DNA of 37,393 nucleotides from Flavobacteriales bacterium (GCA_012960805.1 DUAO01000016.1:1-37393); one strand, 5' to 3'; shown: positions 25,888-34,818, counted from the stretch's first letter. Translations and numbers: made by a program. Notes: generated from the letters alone by a model not told the origin.

Positions 25888-26235
25888 TTGAAAAAACTAC
25901 TACTCCTTTTAATTGCATTAACAACACTCTCAAGTGTGAGTTATGCTTCTTTTCCAATTACTTCAAACAATACTTCAGAAGCATCAACTACAATAAGTTT
26001 TCAAGACCCTGATGATGAGGAGGAAGATCCTTCATGGTGGATATTAATATATATTCTTAATTTTATTATTGTAGTTGGCGGCTTCTTGCTATTGCTAAGA
26101 ACATGGTGGAGGGCGTGGAGAGATGAAGTGAAATGGGTTAGAGTATTAACCTATATAGTATTAGGTTTTCTTGCATTAATTATAATATTAGGTATAATTT
26201 GTAGCAGTGTTGGGTGTATATACAATATGCAATAA
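25888..26235 (+). CDS. Small exported membrane protein, function unknown
   Basis: A 115-residue protein with a signal peptide (1-20, MKKLLLLLIALTTLSSVSYA), an acidic periplasmic stretch (DPDDEEEDPSWW, about 45-56) and two transmembrane helices (about 54-76 and 88-108) separated by a basic, Trp-rich loop (RTWWRAWRDEVKWVR). The C-terminus has two Cys (CSSVGC). Translation must start at TTG (25888): no in-frame ATG or GTG exists between the previous stop and the signal peptide. It is the last gene of the hmgA/hppD/bcp run, 11 bp after bcp. I recognise no family. Confidence 0.65.
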   Translation: MKKLLLLLIALTTLSSVSYASFPITSNNTSEASTTISFQDPDDEEEDPSWWILIYILNFIIVVGGFLLLLRTWWRAWRDEVKWVRVLTYIVLGFLALIIILGIICSSVGCIYNMQ

Positions 26236-26251
26236 AAATTATTTTATACCC

Positions 26252-27037
26252 TTAATCTACTAAAACTGTATACTCAAAATATTCAAAATCCTTTTTATAT
26301 AGTTCGTTTACTAATTGTGAAGCTTCTGGATAAATTCTATATAAATCTTTCCAATCAGTAATTGATTTTGTTTTATTAATATTCGTTAAAGAATTATACT
26401 CTAATCTATATTTTTCACAAAATTCTTTCCAATCATTATCTAATGATTCTCTTTTAAATATGAAATCTATTTTGTTAGCACCATCATCATCTACAAGATA
26501 ATCATACATAGGTATTAAATGTTGCTCAATGATTGCTCGAAAACCTACAAATTGAATTTCTGACAATAAAGACCCATCTTGTATTTTTTGTAAAAACTCT
26601 AGAAAGTTATAATGCTTGTCATAACCAAGAAAATAATAGGAAGAAACAATACGGTGCTGTGGATGGGTCACAACACTTACACAAATCGAATCTTCCCTAA
26701 TTTTATTTATTTTTTGCCATTGCTTATAGGTAAAATGCTGGATGCTTCCCTTTGCATATGTTAAACCATATTTATTTTTGCTAAATAAGTTTCTTAACGT
26801 AAAGTAAAAACAAACACAATAAAATAAGAGGTAAATAAAGCACACTACTAAATTTTTGGAATGAAAAATGAAATAAAAAAACCGTATGTTATTCTGAAAA
26901 AAACGATTAAAAGAGTAGCCGCTATAAAAAGCACAATCATTATCAGAAAAACCTCTTAGTTTAAATAGTCTTTCTGAGATAGTAGTCCCGGCACATTTTG
27001 TTGGGTGAATTAATATAATTTTATCTAACAGATCCAT
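26252..27037 (-). CDS. Sulfotransferase-like protein with an internal hydrophobic segment
   Basis: A 261-residue protein with the two PAPS-binding signatures of carbohydrate sulfotransferases: the 5'-phosphosulfate loop near the N-terminus (LIHPTKCAGTTIS, residues 9-21, like HxPKTGGTS) and the 3'-phosphate motif VVTHPQHRIVSSYY (122-135). Between them, residues about 52-83 form a strongly hydrophobic, Phe/Cys/Tyr-rich segment that could cross or touch the membrane, which is unusual for soluble bacterial members. The likely role is sulfating a surface glycan or lipid, by inference. It stands alone between bcp-side genes and radA (46 bp from radA) with no other glycan genes nearby, suggesting lateral acquisition. 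Confidence 0.65.
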   Translation of the reverse strand: MDLLDKIILIHPTKCAGTTISERLFKLRGFSDNDCAFYSGYSFNRFFQNNIRFFYFIFHSKNLVVCFIYLLFYCVCFYFTLRNLFSKNKYGLTYAKGSIQHFTYKQWQKINKIREDSICVSVVTHPQHRIVSSYYFLGYDKHYNFLEFLQKIQDGSLLSEIQFVGFRAIIEQHLIPMYDYLVDDDGANKIDFIFKRESLDNDWKEFCEKYRLEYNSLTNINKTKSITDWKDLYRIYPEASQLVNELYKKDFEYFEYTVLVD

Positions 27038-27083
27038 ATAATATTACAGAAAGTAAAGATTAAAACTGCTTAGGCTTACATTG

Positions 27084-28442
27084 TTAAAACAACAACTTAA
27101 ATACTTCCTCAATCTTCCCACATTGAACAATATCAATCTTAAAACCTTTAGGGCTGAACTTATTGTATTTGGAAATAATTATTTGCTTATAGCCTAGTTT
27201 CTCAGCTTCAGTAATTCTACTTTCAATTCGGTTTACAGCTCGTATTTCTCCTGAAAGACCGATCTCTCCCGCAAAGCAAGTAAGAGTATCTAAAGCAATA
27301 TCTTGATCAGATGATAGGATAGAACAAACTACTGCCAAATCAATTGCCGTATCGTCTATCTTAATTCCTCCAGTTATGTTAAGGAAAACATCTTTTGCTG
27401 CTAGTTTAAATCCACATCTTTTTTCTAGAACTGCCAAGAGCATGTTCATTCTTTTAGTATCAAACCCTGTTGCAGATCTTTGTGGATTACCATATACTGC
27501 TGAACTTACTAAGGATTGTATTTCAACCAATATTGGGCGAGCCCCCTCAATAGTTGCTGCAATACCCACGCCACTTGTCGCCTCATCTCGCTCTGATATT
27601 AATATTTCTGAAGGATTATTTACCTCTCTTAATCCTTCTTGATTCATTTCATAAACACCTAATTCTGACGCAGAGCCGAACCGATTTTTAACGGTTCTTA
27701 ATATTCGATATACATAATTTCTATCGCCTTCAAATTGCAGCACGGTATCTACCATGTGTTCCAGTATTTTTGGGCCTGCAATGGCACCATCTTTGTTAAT
27801 GTGACCAATGAGGAAAACAGCTGTCCCTGTTTCTTTGGCATATTTTATGAGTTCGGCTGTGCATTCTCTTATCTGTGAAACTGATCCTGGTGAGGAGTCA
27901 ATATGAGCAGTATGTAATGTTTGTATGGAGTCTACTACTAAAATATCAGGTTGCAATTGCTCTATTTGTTGAAAGATATTTTGAGTAGAAGTTTCAGTAA
28001 GGATGTAGCAATTTTCAGAGTTTTTATTGATGCGTTCAGCACGCATTTTTATTTGCTTTTCACTTTCCTCTCCTGAAACATAGAGTATCTTATTATTTTT
28101 TGAGCTCAATGCAAATTGTAATAACAAAGTTGATTTACCAATTCCTGGATCACCGCCCAATAGGATAAGTGAGCCAGGCACAATTCCCCCCCCTAATACT
28201 CGGTTAAGTTCTTTGTCATTGGTAACTATACGATCTTCATTACTGTAATCAATCTCATTTATTAGGGTAGGCTTGTTTACTTTGCTTGTTTTAAATCCTC
28301 CTTTTACATCACTTTCTTTGGATATTATTTCTTCAACAAAAGTATTCCACTCGTTACATTGCGGACATTTACCTAGCCATTTTGGCGACTGTGTTCCACA
28401 ACTTTGGCAGAAAAAAGCAGATTGAGTTTTCTTTTTTGCCAT
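27084..28442 (-). CDS. radA: DNA repair protein RadA (Sms)
   Basis: A RecA-like branch-migration helicase used in recombination. The 452-residue protein has the N-terminal zinc finger (Cys12, Cys15, Cys26, Cys29), Walker A GGDPGIGKST (96-105), the diagnostic RadA motif KNRFGS (252-257) and a C-terminal Lon-protease-like domain (about 280-450), which in RadA is a non-proteolytic DNA-binding scaffold. Its ATG overlaps the last base of rfaE2. It is the fourth gene of a minus-strand run from panC. Confidence 0.97.
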   Translation of the reverse strand: MAKKKTQSAFFCQSCGTQSPKWLGKCPQCNEWNTFVEEIISKESDVKGGFKTSKVNKPTLINEIDYSNEDRIVTNDKELNRVLGGGIVPGSLILLGGDPGIGKSTLLLQFALSSKNNKILYVSGEESEKQIKMRAERINKNSENCYILTETSTQNIFQQIEQLQPDILVVDSIQTLHTAHIDSSPGSVSQIRECTAELIKYAKETGTAVFLIGHINKDGAIAGPKILEHMVDTVLQFEGDRNYVYRILRTVKNRFGSASELGVYEMNQEGLREVNNPSEILISERDEATSGVGIAATIEGARPILVEIQSLVSSAVYGNPQRSATGFDTKRMNMLLAVLEKRCGFKLAAKDVFLNITGGIKIDDTAIDLAVVCSILSSDQDIALDTLTCFAGEIGLSGEIRAVNRIESRITEAEKLGYKQIIISKYNKFSPKGFKIDIVQCGKIEEVFKLLF

Positions 28443-28933
28443 TAATATTTTCTGATGTTTTCAATAATAGTGGTACTTGAAAAACCATCAACAAAAGGAA
28501 CAAGGATTACCTTTCCTCCATTTTTCTGAACAATTTCATGTCCAACTATAGTTTTAACTTTATAATCACCACCTTTTGCTAATACATCAGGTAATAAAGT
28601 ACTGATTAAATTGATTGGCGTATCCTCCGAAAACAAAATTACTGCATCAACAAATGAAAAACTCGCTAATAAAATTGCTCTGGATTGCTGCTGAATAATT
28701 GGGCGATTTTCACCTTTTAGTTTTTGGATGGAACTATCGGAATTAAGTCCGATAATCAATTTAGTTCCTAAATCAGCAGTACGTGCTAAAACCTCAATAT
28801 GTCCTTGATGTATTATATCAAAACAACCATTGGTAAACACTACTCGCTCACCACTTACTTTCCATTTATCAACTTGCAATTTTAAATTTTCAACTGAAAA
28901 AATTTTATTTTTTAGTGTGTTAAATTGTGACAT
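28442..28933 (-). CDS. rfaE2: D-glycero-beta-D-manno-heptose 1-phosphate adenylyltransferase (HldE C-domain type)
   Basis: Transfers AMP to heptose-1-phosphate to make ADP-heptose for the lipopolysaccharide inner core. The 163-residue nucleotidyltransferase has the class motif HQGH (42-45) in FTNGCFDIIHQGHIEVL, then GLNSDSSIQKLKG, PDVLAKGGDY and the terminal SSTTIIENIRK typical of the RfaE domain II. The kinase domain of HldE is absent, as in organisms with split genes. The frame opens at 28963, but MSQFNTLKNK at 28933 gives a normal length; it overlaps the flippase-like gene by 14 bp. Confidence 0.88.
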   Translation of the reverse strand: MSQFNTLKNKIFSVENLKLQVDKWKVSGERVVFTNGCFDIIHQGHIEVLARTADLGTKLIIGLNSDSSIQKLKGENRPIIQQQSRAILLASFSFVDAVILFSEDTPINLISTLLPDVLAKGGDYKVKTIVGHEIVQKNGGKVILVPFVDGFSSTTIIENIRKY

Positions 28934-29945
28934 TGTTTTTCTTTTTTGATAAAAATAAGACAATTAAGGAAAGTGACCCCATAATAATAGCAACTAATGT
29001 CTGAGCTACATGCACTATAGTGGGAAATATTAATGCTGGATTTGTAGGATCTCCTCCCTTCCCTAAATAGACAGTTCCTACTCCAAGTACTGATAAGCCA
29101 ATCATGACAATAGCATGATAAGACCCTATACCTCCAGGAGTTGGGATTACCATGCCTATACCTCCTAATACCAATAGGAAAAGCCCGTCTCCAGCAGTTA
29201 AGTGGGAAGTTTCTTGCATGCAGGAAAAACAAATATAGGTCATTAAAAAATACATAATCCAGATGCTAAAAGTATGAGCCCAAAAAGCTGATTTTCTTTT
29301 CATGTTTTTGATGCTTTTGAAGCCTTCTTTTAGTCCGTCAATAAAAGCTAATACTTTTTCATAGAATTTAGATTTTTTCAACCATTTTCTCAAAAATAAA
29401 AAAGTTATTACTCCAAAAGCTCCTATTCCTAATAGTATAAAAATTTTATTATTTCCAGCGTTTTCGGTTTGATGAGTCTGTAAGGTAGTGTAGAAATTAA
29501 AGATGTCATTGAATTTCAGCAGTATTGTTAGAAATATTAATAAGAATAAGAAAATAAAATCAATAACTCGCTCAATAAGTATGGTGCCAAATAATTTGTC
29601 AACTGGTATTTTTTCCACTTGGTTTAGCGCTGTGCATCTTGAAATTTCACCGGCTCTTGGAATGAACATATTGGTAAAATAACCTACAGAAACTGCCGCA
29701 ATACTATTTAGTTTTGAAGATTTGTAGCCTAAAGCATCAATTAACACTATCCATCTCAAACCTCTGCTTACATAAGCCCAGACTCCAAATATCATAGACA
29801 GAACAACCCATTTACTGTCTACTTTTTTTATTTCTGCTAGCAGTTGGACCGGATCTTGATTTTTAAAAAGAAAGAATAAAATGCCAAATGCAAATCCTAA
29901 GGAAGCAATGTATTTTAATATTTTAAAAAGAGTTTTCTTATTCAC
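28920..29945 (-). CDS. Flippase-like membrane protein (UPF0104 / YbhN, LPG synthase TM region)
   Basis: A 341-residue integral membrane protein with about eight helices. It has the features of the UPF0104 family, the transmembrane half of lysylphosphatidylglycerol synthases: FKNQDPVQLLAEIKKVD near the N-terminus, SRGLRWIVLID, the central FIPRAGEISRC and the late GGIGMVIPTPGGIGSYHA. It has no aminoacyl-transferase domain, so it is more likely a lipid or lipid-linked sugar transporter than a synthase; the substrate is unknown. It lies between panC (9 bp) and rfaE2 (overlap), which fits an envelope role. Confidence 0.85.
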   Translation of the reverse strand: MNKKTLFKILKYIASLGFAFGILFFLFKNQDPVQLLAEIKKVDSKWVVLSMIFGVWAYVSRGLRWIVLIDALGYKSSKLNSIAAVSVGYFTNMFIPRAGEISRCTALNQVEKIPVDKLFGTILIERVIDFIFLFLLIFLTILLKFNDIFNFYTTLQTHQTENAGNNKIFILLGIGAFGVITFLFLRKWLKKSKFYEKVLAFIDGLKEGFKSIKNMKRKSAFWAHTFSIWIMYFLMTYICFSCMQETSHLTAGDGLFLLVLGGIGMVIPTPGGIGSYHAIVMIGLSVLGVGTVYLGKGGDPTNPALIFPTIVHVAQTLVAIIMGSLSLIVLFLSKKKNNVTI

Positions 29946-29954
29946 TTTGTAAAA

Positions 29955-30791
29955 CTATAAAATTATATTGTCAATTAAGCGTACTCCTGAATGATAAGCC
30001 GCAATACAGATGGCATTTTCATTTTCTCTTTGCCAACCCTCTATTGGCTGCATAGTATTTAAGGCAACAATTTCAGCATATTCTAATTTCAGATTTTTAT
30101 GCTGTTCAAACTGATTTTGAATGTGATACTTTAATTCAGTAATTCCTTTTTTCTTATTGTTTTTGCAATAGTAAAGACAGCTGTAAATAAGAGCGGCTTC
30201 CTTTTTTGCACTTTCAGACAAGAGTTTATTTCTAGAACTTTTCGCCAAACCGTTTTTTTCTCTAATAGTGGGCATTCCTTCTATTTTAATAGTTGATTTC
30301 ATTTGCTTAACTAAAGCTTTCACAATCTGTAATTGTTGCAAATCTTTTTGCCCAAAAAAAGCTATTGTTGGCTGTATGATATTAAAGAGTTTCTCCACTA
30401 TAGTGGCCATTCCGATAAAATGCCCTGGTCGGAATTTACCCTCCATACTAGTTGTTAAAGAATTAAAATCAAATGTTTTTGCTGTTTCTTTATTTTCGTA
30501 CAAATCCTCTATTGCGGGGATGTACACGACATTACAAGATAATTCTTCAAGCTTTTCTAAATCAGCATTTATTGTATTTGGGTAATTTACTAAATCACGT
30601 TCATTATTAAATTGAGTGGGATTTACAAAAATACTACAGATAGTAATGTCACACTTTTCTTTGCTTTCTTCAATAAGGCTTAAATGCCCCTGGTGCAAGG
30701 CTCCCATTGTAGGAATAAATCCAATCGTTTTCTCCTTTGCTATTTTGCTTAAATAAGCAACAAGCTCAGTTTTAGTAGTGAAATCTTGCAT
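29955..30791 (-). CDS. panC: Pantothenate synthetase (pantoate-beta-alanine ligase)
   Basis: Joins pantoate to beta-alanine with ATP to make pantothenate, the coenzyme A precursor. The 278-residue protein has the HIGH-like loop TMGALHQGHLSLI (28-40, His33 and His36), the VNPTQFNNERDL block, FFGQKDLQQLQIV, and the KMSKS-like KSSRNKLLS. It heads the minus-strand run panC / flippase / rfaE2 / radA and is divergent from the GT5-like gene. The usual neighbour panD (aspartate decarboxylase, which supplies beta-alanine) is not here. Confidence 0.96.
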   Translation of the reverse strand: MQDFTTKTELVAYLSKIAKEKTIGFIPTMGALHQGHLSLIEESKEKCDITICSIFVNPTQFNNERDLVNYPNTINADLEKLEELSCNVVYIPAIEDLYENKETAKTFDFNSLTTSMEGKFRPGHFIGMATIVEKLFNIIQPTIAFFGQKDLQQLQIVKALVKQMKSTIKIEGMPTIREKNGLAKSSRNKLLSESAKKEAALIYSCLYYCKNNKKKGITELKYHIQNQFEQHKNLKLEYAEIVALNTMQPIEGWQRENENAICIAAYHSGVRLIDNIIL

Positions 30792-30866
30792 TTATTAATA
30801 AAAAATCGTATATTTATATATCGAACAAAATTAAAGGAAATGCATGATATATAGATTTTTTTTATA

Positions 30867-30874
30867 TATTTTTG
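30867..30874 (+). promoter_or_regulatory. -7 box for the GT5-like / DUF4270 / glmS operon
   Basis: TATTTTTG is a perfect TAnnTTTG match 18 bp before the ATG at 30893. The 101-bp region between this gene and panC (30792-30892) is very AT-rich (TATATA runs) and holds the promoters of both directions; no clear box is seen for panC. Confidence 0.6.
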
Positions 30875-30892
30875 CAACTTAAAATTATATCA

Positions 30893-31729
30893 ATGAGAAA
30901 GAAGAGAGTATTGTATGTTTCACAGGAGATAATCCCTTATACAGGGGAAACAACAATGGGAGAAGTAGCAAGTTCACTCCCACAAAAAACACAAGAAAAC
31001 GGAAAAGATATTAGAATGTTTCTGCCAAAATTTGGCAGCATAAACGAAAGAAAACATCAATTGCATGAGGTAATTCGTCTTTCAGGAATGAATTTAATTA
31101 TTGATGATTTTGATCATCAACTTATTATAAAAGTAGCTTCTATTCAAAAATTGAGATTGCAAGTTTATTTTATTGATAATGACGAGTACTTTCCAAGAAG
31201 ACAAATGTTTCATGAGGAGGATGGTAGTTTCATGAAAAACAATGATGAACGAATGATCTTCTACTGTAAAGGAGTGATAGAAACAGTGCGTAAATTAGGC
31301 TGGAAGCCTGATGTTATTCATTGTCAAGGATGGTTTACTTCATTAGTGCCAATGTATATTAAAAAACTATATGCTGGAAATCCGCTTTTTGAAGATGTAA
31401 AAATTATTTATTCTGTTTTTGATAATTCATTTGATGGAGTATTGAGCAATACATTGCCTGAAAAATTATTATTTGAGAATTTAGAAGAATCTGATGTAGC
31501 TCCTTTGAAAGCATCAAATATTACAAACCTGCATAAATTTGCAATAGACCATTCAGATGCAGTAGTACAAGCAAGTGCTGATATGAATAAAGACGTCTTA
31601 GAATATATTAAATCGTCAAAAAAGCCGTTCATGGAATATCCTGGGACTGAAGATTATATTGATGCTTACCAAGATTTTTATGAGCAGTTTATTGAAGAAG
31701 AGGAAGAGGTGGCGCTAATAGAGAATTAA
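30893..31729 (+). CDS. Half-length glycogen/starch synthase-like (GT5) protein
   Basis: A 278-residue protein that matches only the N-terminal Rossmann half of GT5 glycogen synthases (RVLYVSQEIIPY at the start, RMFLPKFGSINER, KPDVIHCQGWFTSLVPMYIK). The C-terminal, nucleotide-binding half is absent, and the ADP-glucose loop KxGGL is replaced by GETTMGEV. It is usually annotated as glycogen synthase in Bacteroidota, but it lacks what a working transferase needs, so its true role is unknown. The tail is very acidic (FIEEEEEVALIEN). The ATG at 30893 is chosen over a TTG at 30872, which lies inside the promoter. It is 3 bp from the DUF4270 gene. Confidence 0.8.
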   Translation: MRKKRVLYVSQEIIPYTGETTMGEVASSLPQKTQENGKDIRMFLPKFGSINERKHQLHEVIRLSGMNLIIDDFDHQLIIKVASIQKLRLQVYFIDNDEYFPRRQMFHEEDGSFMKNNDERMIFYCKGVIETVRKLGWKPDVIHCQGWFTSLVPMYIKKLYAGNPLFEDVKIIYSVFDNSFDGVLSNTLPEKLLFENLEESDVAPLKASNITNLHKFAIDHSDAVVQASADMNKDVLEYIKSSKKPFMEYPGTEDYIDAYQDFYEQFIEEEEEVALIEN

Positions 31730-31732
31730 CAC

Positions 31733-32947
31733 ATGAATAAAATCATATCATTAGGCCTGGTTGTTGGCTTAATTGCAGTATCCTGTACCGATCCAAATAC
31801 AATTGGATTAGAAATACAGCCAACATCTGACAATATAATAATTAGTAGTGCAAGTTTTGAAGGGATTACTTCTAATACAGAATCGGAAGATTCTTTACGA
31901 ACAGATGAGGCACTTAATTTAATTCTAGGGTCAATTGCTAGTGACCCTACTTTTACATCTAATTATGCTGGGGTTTACACTCAAATCCTTTTAACAGAAA
32001 ATAATACAGATTTAGGAGGTAACCCAACTGTTGATTCTGTTATCATGTCTTATACTTATTCTGGTTTTTATGGGGATTTAGCAGGTTTTAATGATCTGTT
32101 GATGATGGATCTTGAGGGACCTATTTATAAAGACTCAACTTATTATTCAACTTTCAGAAACCACAATACTGAATTTCCCTATAATCATATTGAATCGGTT
32201 AGTTTGAATATAGAGTTAGCCGAAATCCCTGTATTGAAAATGAATTTGTACAATACATTAGGGCAAAGAATACTTGATTTAGGAAATGATATTTTGAAAG
32301 ATAATGAAACTTTCTTAGAGAATTTTCATGGTTTTCAAATTGAAATGACTTCACAAAACACAATGTTATACTTAAACCCTAATGGTTCAAATTCATACCT
32401 AAAAATATATTATCATAATGATGAAGGTGGTACTGATACTTTGTCCTTGGACTTTGAACTAGGAGGTGATGCAGCAAGAATCAATTTATTTAACCCTAAA
32501 CCACTATCTAATTTAAATCAAGAGATTGATAAAAGATATATTCAGTCAATGGCTGGTTATAAGGCTAAAATTGCCGTAAACAATATCGATTCTATCAAGA
32601 AGATGTTAGAGGGAAAAGCCATAAATAAAGTAACTATGACTTTTGATGCGGAAGCAGGTTCACAAAGTGAATATGCGGCTCATGATAAATTCTTTTTAGT
32701 GCGAGTTGATCAGGAAGGTAGCAATGTATTTTTAACAGATCTTACAATTGAAGGAGAAACACATTTTGGCGGCAGATTAGAAAATGATAAATACGAATTT
32801 AATATAACAAGGTATTTTTATCAGCTGCTTAATAACGCTTCATATACTAATGATTTATATCTTTTGCCAGCAGGAGCAGCTGTAAATGCCAACCGAACAA
32901 TCTTAGATAAAGATATTAAATTAACTATTAACTATTCAGAACTATAA
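31733..32947 (+). CDS. DUF4270 lipoprotein
   Basis: A 404-residue protein with a lipoprotein signal (LIAVSC, Cys18) and the start CTDPNTIGLEIQP typical of the DUF4270 family of Bacteroidota. The rest is mostly beta-strand and has no catalytic signature. The function is unknown. It is separated from the GT5-like gene by 3 bp and from glmS by 3 bp, and this three-gene order is, as I recall, conserved across Bacteroidota, so an envelope or cell-wall link to amino sugar supply is a reasonable inference. It should be anchored in the outer membrane. Confidence 0.85.
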   Translation: MNKIISLGLVVGLIAVSCTDPNTIGLEIQPTSDNIIISSASFEGITSNTESEDSLRTDEALNLILGSIASDPTFTSNYAGVYTQILLTENNTDLGGNPTVDSVIMSYTYSGFYGDLAGFNDLLMMDLEGPIYKDSTYYSTFRNHNTEFPYNHIESVSLNIELAEIPVLKMNLYNTLGQRILDLGNDILKDNETFLENFHGFQIEMTSQNTMLYLNPNGSNSYLKIYYHNDEGGTDTLSLDFELGGDAARINLFNPKPLSNLNQEIDKRYIQSMAGYKAKIAVNNIDSIKKMLEGKAINKVTMTFDAEAGSQSEYAAHDKFFLVRVDQEGSNVFLTDLTIEGETHFGGRLENDKYEFNITRYFYQLLNNASYTNDLYLLPAGAAVNANRTILDKDIKLTINYSEL

Positions 32948-32950
32948 AAT

Positions 32951-34816
32951 ATGTGCGGAATTGTAGCGTATGTTGGAAATAGAAGGGCTTTCCCAATTTT
33001 AATTAAAGGTCTTCAGCGTTTAGAATATAGAGGTTATGATAGCGCTGGTGTTGGATTAATAAATAATAATAAAATAATAACTTATAAACAAGCCGGAAAG
33101 GTATCTGATCTCTTAGAACATGTTGGTGATAGAGATATATCTGGGTCTATTGGTATTGCTCATACAAGATGGGCTACACACGGGCCTCCTAATCAAATTA
33201 ATTCTCATCCTCACTCATCATCTGACGGACGCTTTTCATTAATTCATAATGGAATTATTGAAAATTATGCGTCATTAAAGAAAGTTTTAGAAAATAAAGG
33301 ACATCACTTTAAAAGTGATACTGATTCTGAGGTTTTAATGCACCTTATTGAAGATGTTTACAATAATTCATTAAATGGTGTTGAGGATAAAGAGGATAAT
33401 AGATTGTTCAAGGCAATCAGAATTGCCCTAAATGAGATCATTGGAGCTTACGCAATTATTGTTATAGAAGAAGGTAATAAAGATGAGTTTTACGCAGCAA
33501 GAAAAGGCTCTCCTCTAGTAATTGGTGTTGGTAATAATGAGTACTTTGTTGCTTCAGATGCGTCGCCAATTATTGAATATACAAATAAGGTGATTTATTT
33601 AAAAGATGGTGAAGTTGCTAGCCTAAATAAAAATAAAGATGTAGTTATTAAAACTATAGATAATAAAAAACAAAGCCCTTATATTGAAGAACTTGAGCAA
33701 TCTCTAGAGTCAATTGAAAAAGGGGGCTTTGATCACTTTATGCTAAAAGAAATTTTTGAACAGCCTAAAAGTATAGTAGATACTATGAGAGGAAGGATAA
33801 ACCCTAAAACAAATGAGATAATATTAGGAGGTATAAAAGATCATGAGTCTAGAATACTTGCTGCAGATAGAATAATAATTATTGCTTGCGGAACTTCTTG
33901 GCATGCAGCTTTAATAGGAGAATATCTTATAGAGGATTTAGCAAGAATAAACGTTGAAGTTGAGTATGCTTCAGAATTTCGTTATAAAAATCCTATTTTA
34001 ACAAATAATGACATTGTAATAGCTATTTCTCAATCAGGTGAAACTGCTGACACCTTGGCTGCTTTAGAAATAGCTAAAGAAAGCGGAGCTTTAACACTTG
34101 GAATTTGTAATGTTGCTGGATCATCTATAACTAGAGAAACATCTGGCGGAACCTACACACATGCTGGCCCGGAAATTGGAGTAGCTTCAACTAAAGCTTT
34201 TACAGCTCAAGTTACTGTTTTGACTCTATTTGCACTCCGTTTTTCCCAACTTAGAAAGACAGTGGAAAGAGAAAACTATAATTTTTTAATTAAAGAACTT
34301 ACTGCTGTACCAGGAAAAATAGAGAAATTACTAGCACTTAACGACAATATTGAGAAAATTGCAAAAGTATTTAAAGATGCAAGTAACTTCCTTTATCTAG
34401 GAAGAGGTTTTAATTTTCCTGTTGCATTAGAAGGTGCGCTAAAGCTAAAAGAAATATCATATATACATGCAGAAGGATATCCAGCTGCAGAAATGAAACA
34501 TGGTCCAATTGCACTTATTGATGATGAAATGCCAATTGTAGTAATCGCAACACGTAAAGAAAATTATGAGAAAATAGTAAGTAATATTCAGGAGGTAAAA
34601 GCAAGGGGAGGTAAATTAATTGCAATTGTTACAGAAGGTGACACTGAAGTTAAGGAAATTGCCGATTACTGCATTGAGATTCCAAAATGTTTTAGAGAAA
34701 TAGCACCATTACTTACCATTATCCCTCTCCAATTATTATCATACCATATTGCATTAATGAGAGGTTGTAATGTAGATCAGCCAAGAAATTTAGCCAAATC
34801 AGTTACGGTAGAGTAA
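32951..34816 (+). CDS. glmS: Glutamine-fructose-6-phosphate aminotransferase (isomerizing)
   Basis: Makes glucosamine-6-phosphate from fructose-6-phosphate and glutamine, the first step to UDP-GlcNAc for peptidoglycan and lipopolysaccharide. The 621-residue protein starts MCGIVAYVG, so after Met removal the N-terminal Cys is the glutaminase nucleophile; HTRWATHGPPNQINSHPH and HNGIIENY are canonical. Two SIS domains follow (ACGTSWHAAL, SQSGETADTLAAL, STKAFTAQ), and the C-terminus DQPRNLAKSVTVE is the conserved closing loop. It is the last gene of the operon started at 30893. I see no ribozyme or riboswitch upstream, only a 3-bp gap. Confidence 0.97.
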   Translation: MCGIVAYVGNRRAFPILIKGLQRLEYRGYDSAGVGLINNNKIITYKQAGKVSDLLEHVGDRDISGSIGIAHTRWATHGPPNQINSHPHSSSDGRFSLIHNGIIENYASLKKVLENKGHHFKSDTDSEVLMHLIEDVYNNSLNGVEDKEDNRLFKAIRIALNEIIGAYAIIVIEEGNKDEFYAARKGSPLVIGVGNNEYFVASDASPIIEYTNKVIYLKDGEVASLNKNKDVVIKTIDNKKQSPYIEELEQSLESIEKGGFDHFMLKEIFEQPKSIVDTMRGRINPKTNEIILGGIKDHESRILAADRIIIIACGTSWHAALIGEYLIEDLARINVEVEYASEFRYKNPILTNNDIVIAISQSGETADTLAALEIAKESGALTLGICNVAGSSITRETSGGTYTHAGPEIGVASTKAFTAQVTVLTLFALRFSQLRKTVERENYNFLIKELTAVPGKIEKLLALNDNIEKIAKVFKDASNFLYLGRGFNFPVALEGALKLKEISYIHAEGYPAAEMKHGPIALIDDEMPIVVIATRKENYEKIVSNIQEVKARGGKLIAIVTEGDTEVKEIADYCIEIPKCFREIAPLLTIIPLQLLSYHIALMRGCNVDQPRNLAKSVTVE

Positions 34817-34818
34817 GT

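Noticed and set aside
30872-30892. TTG start for the GT5-like gene
   Set aside because: The codon is inside the TATTTTTG promoter box; the ATG at 30893 gives the family start RKKRVLYVSQE.
30792-30892. AT-rich TATATA runs between panC and the GT5-like gene, considered as a repeat or origin
   Set aside because: There are no DnaA-box-like sequences or ordered repeats; a divergent promoter region explains it.
32948-32950. glmS-type ribozyme or riboswitch before glmS
   Set aside because: The gap to the DUF4270 gene is only 3 bp and leaves no room; the glmS ribozyme is a Gram-positive feature.
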